A stretch of DNA of 64,000 nt, taken from the NCBI RefSeq assembly GCF_963664135.1, contig NZ_OY760905.1:3002736-3066735 (forward strand), written 5' to 3'. This DNA is from an uncultured Acetobacterium sp. Its GTDB lineage: Bacteria > Bacillota > Clostridia > Eubacteriales > Eubacteriaceae. Made by a program: the position numbers and the translations under genes. The notes below the pieces were generated by a model. The model made no database searches, was not told the DNA's origin, and was given only the letters and a program-made list of their open reading frames with translations. Below, piece by piece: positions 20,367-28,032 of this stretch (positions within the stretch are counted from its first letter, which is position 1; every line of letters starts with the position of its first letter).

Positions 20367-21929
20367 TTAAATTTTCAAGGTAAACCAGAAAACCGATCCT
20401 TCATTAAGCTTTGAATTAACACCATAGGTACCACCGTGCACATCGAGGATCGATTTGACAATCGATAGACCCAGTCCGGTCCCGGTGACCGCTCGTTTAT
20501 GGGTTTTATCCACCTTAAAGTAACGTTCCCAAATGTATGGCAGGTCTTCTTCGGCAATGCCTTCACCGGTATCAGCCACTTCGATCTTCACCCAATCCGC
20601 TAAAGCGTCATCAGGATTTTTGAAGATGGTTTGGGTGACGGTAATTTTCTTATCCGCACCGGTATAATTGATGGCATTGGTTAACAGGTTGTAAAAAGCC
20701 TGTGAAATTCGGGTTTCATCAGCGGAAAGCGTGATCTCCTGGTCAGATATGAAATCAATCTGGTAGCCATCTATTTCCATCAGTTTATTCATCCGGTTAA
20801 TCGAATCACCTAGGCTGGCAGTCAGGTTGTAGGGCTGGGGATTGATATTGATGTTTCCGGTTTGTAGTTTGGAAATATCCATAACATCATTGACAAGGGT
20901 GGTCAGCCGTTTTGTTTCATCGACGATGATCTGGGCATTTTCAGCATTGTTTTCATTGGGTAAATCCCGCATGGCCTCGGCATAACCGCTGATCAGGGTC
21001 AGGGGGGTACGCAAATCATGGGAGATGTTGGCAATTAACTCCTGTCGCAGCAATTCAACCTTGGAAAGTTCCCGGGCGGTATAATTAAGGGTATCCGATA
21101 GTTCGGAAATCTCTTTATAACCAGTGCCCTTAAAGCGGGTGGAATAGTCTCCGGTGGCCAGCATTTTGGCACTGTTATTAATGGCTTCAATCGGTCGTGA
21201 GATCCATTTGGCAATAATTAGAGCCAAGATGACAGAAAAGAGTATCATAAATGCCGTTATATAATATAACTGTACCCGAAGGGTATTAACCGTCGCATTA
21301 ACTGGTGAAATCAAGGAGTTAAGCACCAGGGTTAATTCGTTGCCATTCTGATCAGTGATGGTTTTAGAATAAATCAGCGTATCTTTTTCTCTTTCTTTTT
21401 CTATCGGCGGTTTATTCTCAGCTGGTTCGCTACCATCTTGAGGAGTATCAGAAACGGTATCTTGTTCACCCTCCTGGGAGCTACCCTCATGGTTATAGTA
21501 CTGATACAGTTCGCCATCATTTTGAGTTACATCAGCGGGCAGTGTCTTTTGATCAAAGGAAGTTTTGCTGTGGATTAGACATCCTTTTAATACATGCGAA
21601 GAATAAACGACATCACCAGAACTGGATAAAACCACAATGCAAATTTCATTATTTTCGGATAGGGTGGAAATAATGGACTCAATATTTTCATCGTTGATGG
21701 TCTCTTCAATAGCATGCGCCGTGGTTTTAATTTCGTTGATCTTAATGCTTTTATAAAAACTGTTTAAAAAGACAACTTGAAAAAGCCAGAGCAAAATCAG
21801 CAAGACACCGCAAAAGCCAAGCAGGAAAAGAAAAATTTTCCATTTGATGCTGATCTGACTAAGTTTATTTTTTTTAGGGGGGGATGTTTTACTTTTGTTC
21901 AATCGATTAACCTTCAAATCGATAACCAA
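20367..21929 (-). CDS. Sensor histidine kinase (PhoR/ResE-like)
   Basis: About 520 residues. Two membrane segments (about 30-52 and 222-245) flank an extracellular sensor containing an acidic, low-complexity stretch. HAMP follows, then HisKA with ISHDLRTPLTLISGY (phospho-His), an N box NLLTNAINYT, and G boxes VADTGEGI and GTGLGLSIVK. The reading frame overlaps the response regulator by 23 bases. The first possible start is TTG at 21929; a TTG 30 bases further in, preceded by gaagg, is also plausible. Partner is the regulator at 21907-22578. The signal is unknown. Confidence 0.92.
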   Translation of the reverse strand: MVIDLKVNRLNKSKTSPPKKNKLSQISIKWKIFLFLLGFCGVLLILLWLFQVVFLNSFYKSIKINEIKTTAHAIEETINDENIESIISTLSENNEICIVVLSSSGDVVYSSHVLKGCLIHSKTSFDQKTLPADVTQNDGELYQYYNHEGSSQEGEQDTVSDTPQDGSEPAENKPPIEKEREKDTLIYSKTITDQNGNELTLVLNSLISPVNATVNTLRVQLYYITAFMILFSVILALIIAKWISRPIEAINNSAKMLATGDYSTRFKGTGYKEISELSDTLNYTARELSKVELLRQELIANISHDLRTPLTLISGYAEAMRDLPNENNAENAQIIVDETKRLTTLVNDVMDISKLQTGNININPQPYNLTASLGDSINRMNKLMEIDGYQIDFISDQEITLSADETRISQAFYNLLTNAINYTGADKKITVTQTIFKNPDDALADWVKIEVADTGEGIAEEDLPYIWERYFKVDKTHKRAVTGTGLGLSIVKSILDVHGGTYGVNSKLNEGSVFWFTLKI

Positions 21930-22578
21930 CGCCGCGTAGGGTGGTGATCAGACAGGCGTATTCGCCTAGACTTTTTCTAAGTAATTTGATGTGTGTATCC
22001 AAGGTGCGGTCATCCCCATAAAAATCATAGCCCCAAACTTCAGTAATCAGTTTCTCTCGTGTCAGGGCGATATTTTTGTTTCGAATCATATAAAAAATCA
22101 AATCAAATTCTTTGGGTGACATATCAATGTTTTCATTATCGATGAGAATTCTTCTGGCCGTAAAGTCGGCAGTCAGGCCGTCCTTCTGAAAGATATCATG
22201 CTCCTGGGGTTGATCTCTTGAAGCCCGCTTCATGATGGCGTCAACGCGCATCATTAGCTCCTTAGGAGAAAAAGGTTTGACAACATAATCGTCGATTCCC
22301 AGTTCGAAACCGTGAATTTTATCATATTCTTCACCTCGGGCAGAGAGCATTAATACCGGTGTATTGTGAGTTTTTCTGATTTCTTTAACGGCTGAAAAAC
22401 CATCCAATTCCGGCATCATCACATCCATTATAATCAGGTCAAAGGTGTCTTTTCGGCACCGTTCAACAGCTTCCATGCCATTTGAGGCTTCAACAGCCGT
22501 ATGTCCCTCGAAAATTGCATATTTTTTGATCAACGCCCTTATTTTTTCTTCATCATCAGTTATTAATATTTTATACAT
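21907..22578 (-). CDS. OmpR-family response regulator
   Basis: 223 residues. The receiver domain has the acidic pair DDEE, phospho-acceptor Asp in LIIMDVMMPELDG, and Lys in VVKPFSPKEL. The C-terminal winged helix ends ITTLRGVGYRFEG. The ATG at 22578 is chosen because aagagg lies 8 bases upstream; a GTG at 22587 would overlap that site. It is translationally coupled to the kinase gene, and the targets are unknown. Confidence 0.93.
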   Translation of the reverse strand: MYKILITDDEEKIRALIKKYAIFEGHTAVEASNGMEAVERCRKDTFDLIIMDVMMPELDGFSAVKEIRKTHNTPVLMLSARGEEYDKIHGFELGIDDYVVKPFSPKELMMRVDAIMKRASRDQPQEHDIFQKDGLTADFTARRILIDNENIDMSPKEFDLIFYMIRNKNIALTREKLITEVWGYDFYGDDRTLDTHIKLLRKSLGEYACLITTLRGVGYRFEG

Positions 22579-22716
22579 CCATTTCACCTCTTTTTCGCAT
22601 TCTCATTTGCATTGTCATTATAATATAAATAGAATAATATTACTAAGTGTTTATTACGTGAACAGGCTCTGATTAATGGCTGAAAAATTCATTGGTTAGA
22701 TTAATTTTAGGCCGCT

Positions 22717-22733
22717 CTGTGATATTGTCACAG
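22717..22733. promoter_or_regulatory. CRP/FNR-like palindrome
   Basis: ctgtga-tattg-tcacag is a perfect palindrome about 90 bases upstream of the rhodanese gene. It resembles CRP/FNR family operators, but with a five-base rather than the usual six-base spacer. Confidence 0.4.
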
Positions 22734-22821
22734 AAAGATATCAGAAAAGCGGGTATGATAAAAATATCAAACGACGAGGCTAAAAATTATCTGAATAAAT
22801 CATATAAAGGAAGGTTTTATT

Positions 22822-23175
22822 ATGTTAAACTTATTGTCAAGAAATGCAGGAACAAGAAATTCGGTGAAAAAAATATCCTCACAAGAGGCGAAAAAACGCC
22901 TGGATGCCAATGAACCGATTGTACTATTGGATGTGAGAGAAAAAGCTGAGTATGCGGATCGACATATTCCCAACAGCATTAATCTGCCTCTAAGCAATAT
23001 TGGGGCAGTGACCCAAGTCGTACCAGATAAAAATGAGACCATCTTTGTTTATTGTTTAAGCGGGGGCCGATCAGCTAATGCAGCAGCGCAGTTGGTTAAG
23101 ATGGGCTACAAAAATATCTACAATCTTGGTGGCATCAGCAGTTGGAAATATGAAACCGTCAGTGGCAGTCATTAA
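22822..23175 (+). CDS. Rhodanese-like domain protein
   Basis: 117 residues forming a single rhodanese domain, with LLDVREKAEY and HIPNSINLPL. The active-site loop VYCLSGGRSANAA supplies Cys for sulfur transfer. Site aaggaagg. No signal peptide is evident, so it is probably cytoplasmic. It sits 25 bases before the ASKHA-domain gene, so the two are likely cotranscribed. Thiosulfate or persulfide handling is the family role; the partner is unknown. Confidence 0.88.
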   Translation: MLNLLSRNAGTRNSVKKISSQEAKKRLDANEPIVLLDVREKAEYADRHIPNSINLPLSNIGAVTQVVPDKNETIFVYCLSGGRSANAAAQLVKMGYKNIYNLGGISSWKYETVSGSH

Positions 23176-23200
23176 AAACTGACAGAAAATTGAGGTATTT

Positions 23201-24760
23201 ATGGGAGATCGTAGAATTAATTCATTGACCAGGAAGATATTTTTAAAAATTTCACCGCCCGGAAATGGTGATATTATTGGTGATCAGGAACGTATTCTTA
23301 ACGCATTGACCCATAAATTTGGGACGGTGCGTTTTTCCTATCGTGTTCTTAAAAAAATTTATCCCTTGTGTCGAGACGCCAATTGGGAGATTAGTCTGAC
23401 CTTAATACAAAATGGAAAATACTGGGAGATTGTCGAACTGGAAGCTGGTGACATGCGCCATCGCCATCTTGGCATTGCCGTGGATTTAGGCAGTACCTCA
23501 GTCGCTATGAAAATTGTGGATTTAAATACGGGAATAGTCTTGGGCGAAGACAGTATCTTAAATCATCAGATTCAATATGGTGATGATATTCTCACCCGGA
23601 TTTTTTACACCAAAAACAGAGTCGATCATCTTCAAGAAGTTCAAGCCGCAACCGTTGATACATTTAATGAACTGCTTGACCAGCTTGGAAAAAAAGCCCG
23701 GATTAATCCCCGGGAATCGTGTATTATGGTTGTTTCAGGCAATACCACAATGATCCACTTTTTACTGGGCATTGATCCCTGGCCTGTTTTTGAATATCCC
23801 TTTGCCCCGGTGTTTAATCATACCGGTTATCTGGATGCCCAGGATTTAGGCCTGGCCACCAGCGGCTATCTTTATTGCATGCCATCGGTTGCCAACTATT
23901 TAGGCGGCGATACGGTCAGCGGATTGTTGGTTGCCGGTCTTCATGAAAAAGATGAACTGGGTTTATTCATTGATATCGGCACTAACGGTGAAATGGTTTT
24001 AGGAAATAAAGATTTTCTCTTCGCCGGAGCCGGTGCAGCCGGGCCGGCACTGGAAGGCGGGATCAGCAAAAACGGCATGAAGGCTACCAGCGGTGCCGTG
24101 GACAGTGTTGTTATCGAAGATAATATGTTTCGGCTGACAACCATCGGCGGGAGTAAGCCGCTTGGTATTTGTGGATCAGGGATTGTGGATCTGATTGCTC
24201 AAATGCTGTTAGGCGGCTGGATTGATTTTTCCGGTCGGTTTAATCATGAGAAATCTGAGCGGATCGTTAAGCGAGATGGCGAATATGGAGTTTTATATGC
24301 CAGCCGGGAAGAGTCCGGCAGTGGCGAAGAACTGTTATTCACCCAAACCGATATGAGCCAGTTTATCGATACTAAAGCTGCGGCGAGTACCATGGTGGCC
24401 TATCTGCTGGAGCGACTGGGGATGAAACCGATGGATATTGATCGCCTGTATGTTTCCGGCGCTTTTGGCACCTACATCAACCTGGAGTCGGCGATTACCA
24501 TTGGGCTTTATCCTGATTTACCTAGAGAACGCTATGTTTCATTGGGAAACAGTTCCTTAAATGGCGCCTATACCCTTTTAACGAATGAGGAAAAAATGGC
24601 GGAGGTGGCCATGCTTCAGCAAAGAATCGAATATCTGGAATTCGGAGCGGCCACTGATTTTATTTCCCGGATGTACGCCTCCCGGTTTCTACCCCATACC
24701 GATTTTGACCTCTATCCTTCGGTTAAGGCGGCACTTAGAAAACAGGGGCGGTTGCGTTAG
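23201..24760 (+). CDS. ASKHA-domain (DUF4445) protein, corrinoid-activator-like, lacking the ferredoxin domain
   Basis: 519 residues. The ASKHA actin-like ATPase fold of corrinoid-protein activators (RamA/RACo group) is clear: GIAVDLGSTSVAMKIVDL (phosphate 1), GLFIDIGTNGEMVLG (phosphate 2), AGAGAAGPALEGG and YVSGAFGTYINLE. Family members usually carry an N-terminal 2Fe-2S ferredoxin domain with a C-rich loop. Here the first about 80 residues lack the cysteines, so electrons would have to come from a partner. It may reactivate Co(II) corrinoid proteins such as the one at 9502-10149, but this is inference. Cotranscribed with the rhodanese gene. Confidence 0.82.
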   Translation: MGDRRINSLTRKIFLKISPPGNGDIIGDQERILNALTHKFGTVRFSYRVLKKIYPLCRDANWEISLTLIQNGKYWEIVELEAGDMRHRHLGIAVDLGSTSVAMKIVDLNTGIVLGEDSILNHQIQYGDDILTRIFYTKNRVDHLQEVQAATVDTFNELLDQLGKKARINPRESCIMVVSGNTTMIHFLLGIDPWPVFEYPFAPVFNHTGYLDAQDLGLATSGYLYCMPSVANYLGGDTVSGLLVAGLHEKDELGLFIDIGTNGEMVLGNKDFLFAGAGAAGPALEGGISKNGMKATSGAVDSVVIEDNMFRLTTIGGSKPLGICGSGIVDLIAQMLLGGWIDFSGRFNHEKSERIVKRDGEYGVLYASREESGSGEELLFTQTDMSQFIDTKAAASTMVAYLLERLGMKPMDIDRLYVSGAFGTYINLESAITIGLYPDLPRERYVSLGNSSLNGAYTLLTNEEKMAEVAMLQQRIEYLEFGAATDFISRMYASRFLPHTDFDLYPSVKAALRKQGRLR

Positions 24761-24774
24761 TAAATAAGAATTAG

Positions 24775-24817
24775 AAAGCCCCAGGTGATTGAGTTGAAAT
24801 CAATCACCTGGGGCTTT
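24775..24817. terminator. Strong bidirectional terminator
   Basis: A perfect 18-bp stem, aaagccccaggtgattga (24775-24792) with its complement (24800-24817), between convergent genes. Confidence 0.93.
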
Positions 24818-24831
24818 GTTTAAGGAAGAAA

Positions 24832-26205
24832 CTATTTTTGTTCGATTTGGGGAAGTGAATCAAAGCCTTTTTGTAAATCTTCATCAGTGGGGACATAGTC
24901 GGTCATATTGCCGGCATTGTAGTTCATGTAAGCGGTCATGTCAAAGTAGCCAGTACCGGTTAAACCAAAGATAATGATTTTCTTTTCGCCGGATTCTTTG
25001 CAGGCCATCGCCTCGTCAATAGCGGCTTTGATGGCATGAGCGGATTCTGGGGCGGGCAAAATCCCTTCGATTCGGGCAAATTGGGTGGCTACCTCAAAGA
25101 CTTCATTTTGAGTGTAGGATTTGGCACGAATATAACCGTCATGGTAAAGCTTGGAAATGATTGGGCTCATCCCATGGTAGCGCAAGCCACCGGCATGATT
25201 TGGTGAAGGCATAAAGCCACTACCGAGGGTGTACATTCTAATCAGTGGCGTTGTTTTCCCGGTGTCACCAAAATCCAGGGCATAACGTCCCCGGGTTAAA
25301 GAGGGGCAGGAAGCCGGCTCCACGGCAACAAAGTCGATGTCATTCTTGCCTTCAATTTTGTCAGCCATGAAAGGCGCAATCAGACCCAGTAAATTGGATC
25401 CGCCGCCGGCGCAGCCAATAATAATATCCGGTTTGATATCATATTTATCGCAGGCGATCTTGGTTTCCAGTCCGATGATCGACTGATGAAGACCGACATG
25501 GTTTAAGACACTGCCCAGGACATATTTGCAGCTATCAGTGGTGACCGCCACTTCAATGGCTTCACTGATGGCACAGCCCAAAGATCCGTTGGTGTCTGGT
25601 GTTTCGGCCAGAATTTTTCGCCCGGCATTGGTGGTGTTGGAAGGGGATGCAATAACCTTGGCACCGTAGGTTTCCATAACTGCCCGACGATGGGGTTTTT
25701 GCTCGGCCGAAACCTTGACCATATAAACCGATAAATCCAGATTGTAATAGGCACAAGCCATCGAAAGGGCGGTTCCCCATTGTCCGGCACCGGTTTCGGT
25801 GGTTAATGAGGTTAAACCTTGTTTTTTAGCATAATAGGCCTGGGCAGCGGCTGAATTCAGTTTATGCGAACCAGAGGTATTGGTGCCTTCATATTTATAA
25901 TAGATTTCGGCGGGGGTATCCAGCGTTTTTTCTAAACAGTAGGCACGGACCAGCGGGGAAGGACGGTACATTTTATAGAAATCCCGGATTTCTTCGGGGA
26001 TTTCGATGTACTCATCGGTAGTGTTCAGTTCCTGGTCGACCAGCTCTTCACAAAAAACCGGAATTAGCTCCTCTTTAGTGCAGTATTCACCGGTTCCGGG
26101 ATTGACAAAAGGCTCAGGAAGTTCTTTCATTTTGGCTCTGAGATTGAACCAATATTTGGGCATCTCATCTTCACTTAAATAAATCTTGTAGGGTATCTTT
26201 TCCAT
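24832..26205 (-). CDS. trpB: TrpB2-type tryptophan synthase beta-like enzyme
   Basis: 457 residues, longer than ordinary TrpB (about 400) and typical of the TrpB2 group. The PLP lysine is in TNTSGSHKLNSA, the phosphate-binding loop is IGCAGGGSNLLG, and TETGAGQWG is also present. It joins indole and serine to give tryptophan, probably by salvage of free indole, since no trpA or other trp gene is adjacent. Site gaaaggaa. It is preceded by a T-box leader (26283-26550), so expression should respond to an uncharged tRNA. Confidence 0.9.
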   Translation of the reverse strand: MEKIPYKIYLSEDEMPKYWFNLRAKMKELPEPFVNPGTGEYCTKEELIPVFCEELVDQELNTTDEYIEIPEEIRDFYKMYRPSPLVRAYCLEKTLDTPAEIYYKYEGTNTSGSHKLNSAAAQAYYAKKQGLTSLTTETGAGQWGTALSMACAYYNLDLSVYMVKVSAEQKPHRRAVMETYGAKVIASPSNTTNAGRKILAETPDTNGSLGCAISEAIEVAVTTDSCKYVLGSVLNHVGLHQSIIGLETKIACDKYDIKPDIIIGCAGGGSNLLGLIAPFMADKIEGKNDIDFVAVEPASCPSLTRGRYALDFGDTGKTTPLIRMYTLGSGFMPSPNHAGGLRYHGMSPIISKLYHDGYIRAKSYTQNEVFEVATQFARIEGILPAPESAHAIKAAIDEAMACKESGEKKIIIFGLTGTGYFDMTAYMNYNAGNMTDYVPTDEDLQKGFDSLPQIEQK

Positions 26206-26282
26206 AATAATTTCCTTTCTTTTTGGCCTCTAAATCGTTAGAAGCTGAATTTACTTATTAAATACAAAACCTCGTTAAACAC

Positions 26283-26550
26283 AAAAAACTCGTCCTTTAC
26301 AAAACGTAAAGGACGAGTATAACGACTCGTGGTGCCACCTTTTTTTACAGGATCAAACCTGCCTCTGCAGAATACTAACATATTCCTCAACACTTACGTA
26401 GTTGTCACGTCATGGAATACTCAGTGTAACCCTTTGACCATGCCCTCAGCGGTCCATTTGATGGATTGCGTTCTATGAGGCTCTCAGCCTACCCCACTCT
26501 CTGTAAGTGCATCTTCCACCGTTATCTCCGCATCAACGGTTTCAATTCAT
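26283..26550 (-). promoter_or_regulatory. T-box riboswitch leader
   Basis: On the minus strand the conserved T-box aaggtggcaccacg lies at 26328-26341, followed by the terminator stem ctcgtcctttac/gtaaaggacgag (26289-26316) and T-run. Upstream is a stem I region with acagagag, a hairpin closed by cctca/tgagg with an apical atccatcaaatggacc segment, and a gagta segment. The specifier codon could not be fixed: next to gagta I see act, cac or ctg registers rather than an obvious tgg. Confidence 0.9.
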
Positions 26551-26554
26551 TTAG

Positions 26555-26607
26555 TTAGAACACATTCTAAATGAAAAATTAAGAAATGTCAATTAGAAAA
26601 TTCTAAT
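26555..26607. promoter_or_regulatory. Two operator-like palindromes between divergent promoters
   Basis: ttagaa-caca-ttctaa (26555-26570) and ttagaa-aa-ttctaa (26593-26606) share identical 6-bp arms. The first covers the -10 of the T-box promoter, and the second sits between the two -35 regions. They may bind one dimeric regulator; none is identified. Confidence 0.4.
26564..26592 (-). promoter_or_regulatory. Sigma-A promoter of the T-box/trpB transcript
   Basis: TTGACA, 17 bases, TAGAAT on the minus strand, immediately upstream of the leader. Confidence 0.75.
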
Positions 26608-26608
26608 C

Positions 26609-26637
26609 TTGACAATTATCCAGAAATGAAGTACAAT
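26609..26637 (+). promoter_or_regulatory. Sigma-A promoter of the YabE-like gene
   Basis: TTGACA (26609-26614), 17 bases, TACAAT (26632-26637), 67 bases before the start codon. Confidence 0.75.
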
Positions 26638-26704
26638 CGATTTGTAAAGAAATTGTAACGAAACAGAGTTTTGATTGGTAGATTGAAATGGATACGGAGG
26701 TTTT

Positions 26705-27826
26705 ATGATAGAAAAAGAGCATAAAGGTCTTAATAAAAGAAGAAAGTCAATTCTTAAAATAGGAATGGCCACGGTGATCATCACCTGCGTTATTGGAACA
26801 GCCAGTTCTTTTGTTTTTGCAAAAGAGGTCAAGGTAACAGTTGATGATACCGAACGCGTCCTCAGCGGTGGAATGTTTCAGAATGTTGGCCAGGTCCTGG
26901 AAGATAATGGCATTGAACTGGGGGATGACTATTCCGTCAATGTGGACACCAACTCGGTATTATTTACTGTCGATAACATTGAAGTAAAAAGCAAAGCCAC
27001 TGGCGAACTGTCTTTTGATGATAAAACCATCGTGTATCAGACTGAAGCTGAAACAGTGGGCGATTTGCTAAAAGAGTATAACGTTGAACTAAAAGACCTC
27101 GACCGGGTGGAGCCAGGTAAGGCGACACCACTAGAAGATGTCAATGAAATTAAAGTCATCCGGGTTCAGGTTGCGGAACTTCCAACCCGACAGGTAATTA
27201 CCTATACAACCCAGAATAAGGATAATCCTGAAATGGAAGTTGGCAAGACCAAAGTCGTGCAAGTTGGTGTTAATGGAGAATCCAGTCAGGTTGAACGGGT
27301 ACTTTACGAAAATGGAGTGGAAGTCAAACGCGAAATTATTTTTGATGAAATCGCGACAGCGCCAATTCCCGAAATCGTTGAGGTGGGTACCAAAGCAGTT
27401 GTTGCCACACCAGTCCCAGTAGTAGCGACTCCGGCGGTGATACAAACCCCAGCAGCGGTGCAAGCACCGGTGGTTGAAACACCAGTGGTACAAGCCCCAG
27501 TGGTTCAAACCCCGGCTCAGACCCCGACAACAGCGGCCAATACCATCCCAGAAGGAGCGGTCAAGATGACCATTCAGTGTACCGCCTATACGGCAACGGG
27601 AAATGCAACGGCGTCCGGTGTGATGCCAACAGCTAATCATACAGTAGCGTCTTGGAGTGGCCTGCCATTTGGGACCAAGATTTATATCCCGGCGATGGGT
27701 ACCACTTACACAGTTGAAGATCGTGGCGGTGCCGTAACTGAGGGAATTGTTGATATCTATATGAATACCTATGAAGAGTGTATCCAGTTTGGCCGACAGA
27801 ATCTGGAAGCTTATATTGTTTACTAG
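26705..27826 (+). CDS. YabE-like cell wall protein (DUF348, G5 and 3D domains)
   Basis: 373 residues. A membrane anchor or signal (about 18-38) is followed by two ubiquitin-like DUF348 segments (about 42-150), a G5 domain (about 155-215) and a Pro/Ala/Val/Gln-rich linker (about 225-285, repeats like VVQTPA). The C-terminal 3D domain has three Asp in VEDRGGAVTEGIVDIYM and starts CTAYTATGNATASG. 3D domains resemble lytic transglycosylases (MltA core), so a role in peptidoglycan turnover is likely. Site acggagg. In Bacillus the homologous gene lies near the replication origin. Confidence 0.9.
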   Translation: MIEKEHKGLNKRRKSILKIGMATVIITCVIGTASSFVFAKEVKVTVDDTERVLSGGMFQNVGQVLEDNGIELGDDYSVNVDTNSVLFTVDNIEVKSKATGELSFDDKTIVYQTEAETVGDLLKEYNVELKDLDRVEPGKATPLEDVNEIKVIRVQVAELPTRQVITYTTQNKDNPEMEVGKTKVVQVGVNGESSQVERVLYENGVEVKREIIFDEIATAPIPEIVEVGTKAVVATPVPVVATPAVIQTPAAVQAPVVETPVVQAPVVQTPAQTPTTAANTIPEGAVKMTIQCTAYTATGNATASGVMPTANHTVASWSGLPFGTKIYIPAMGTTYTVEDRGGAVTEGIVDIYMNTYEECIQFGRQNLEAYIVY

Positions 27827-27845
27827 AATGAATTAAACCATCATA

Positions 27846-27877
27846 ACAAAAGGATGTGCTGCGGCACATCCTTTTGT
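27846..27877 (+). terminator. Intrinsic terminator
   Basis: acaaaaggatgtgc (27846-27859) pairs perfectly with gcacatccttttgt (27864-27877) around tgcg. Confidence 0.9.
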
Positions 27878-27900
27878 ATTTAATCGATTAGAAATAAAAT

Positions 27901-27998
27901 GATTGAGAAAAAATGATTGAGAAAAAATGATTGAGAAAAAATGATTGAGAAAAAATGATTGAGAAAAAATGATTGAGAAAAAATGATTGAGAAAAAAA
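27901..27998. repeat. Seven tandem copies of a 14-bp unit
   Basis: The unit gattgagaaaaaat begins at 27901 and repeats every 14 bases to 27985, with the last copy extended by extra A. It lies in the gap between convergent genes and is not coding. Copy number is probably variable between strains through slippage. Confidence 0.95.
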
Positions 27999-28032
27999 AT
28001 AAGCAGCAACCATAACTTGGTTACTGCTTATT
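27998..28032 (-). terminator. Terminator overlapping the stop codon of the following gene
   Basis: aataagcagcaacca (27998-28012) pairs with ttggttactgcttatt (28017-28032) with one mismatch, followed by T-rich sequence on the minus strand. Confidence 0.75.

Noticed and set aside
27131-27640. 169-codon minus-strand frame opposite the YabE-like gene
   Set aside because: A shadow of the repetitive Pro/Ala/Val/Gln linker; no ribosome binding site or family match.
27901-27998. CRISPR-like array
   Set aside because: The 14-bp units are contiguous without spacers; it is a simple tandem repeat.
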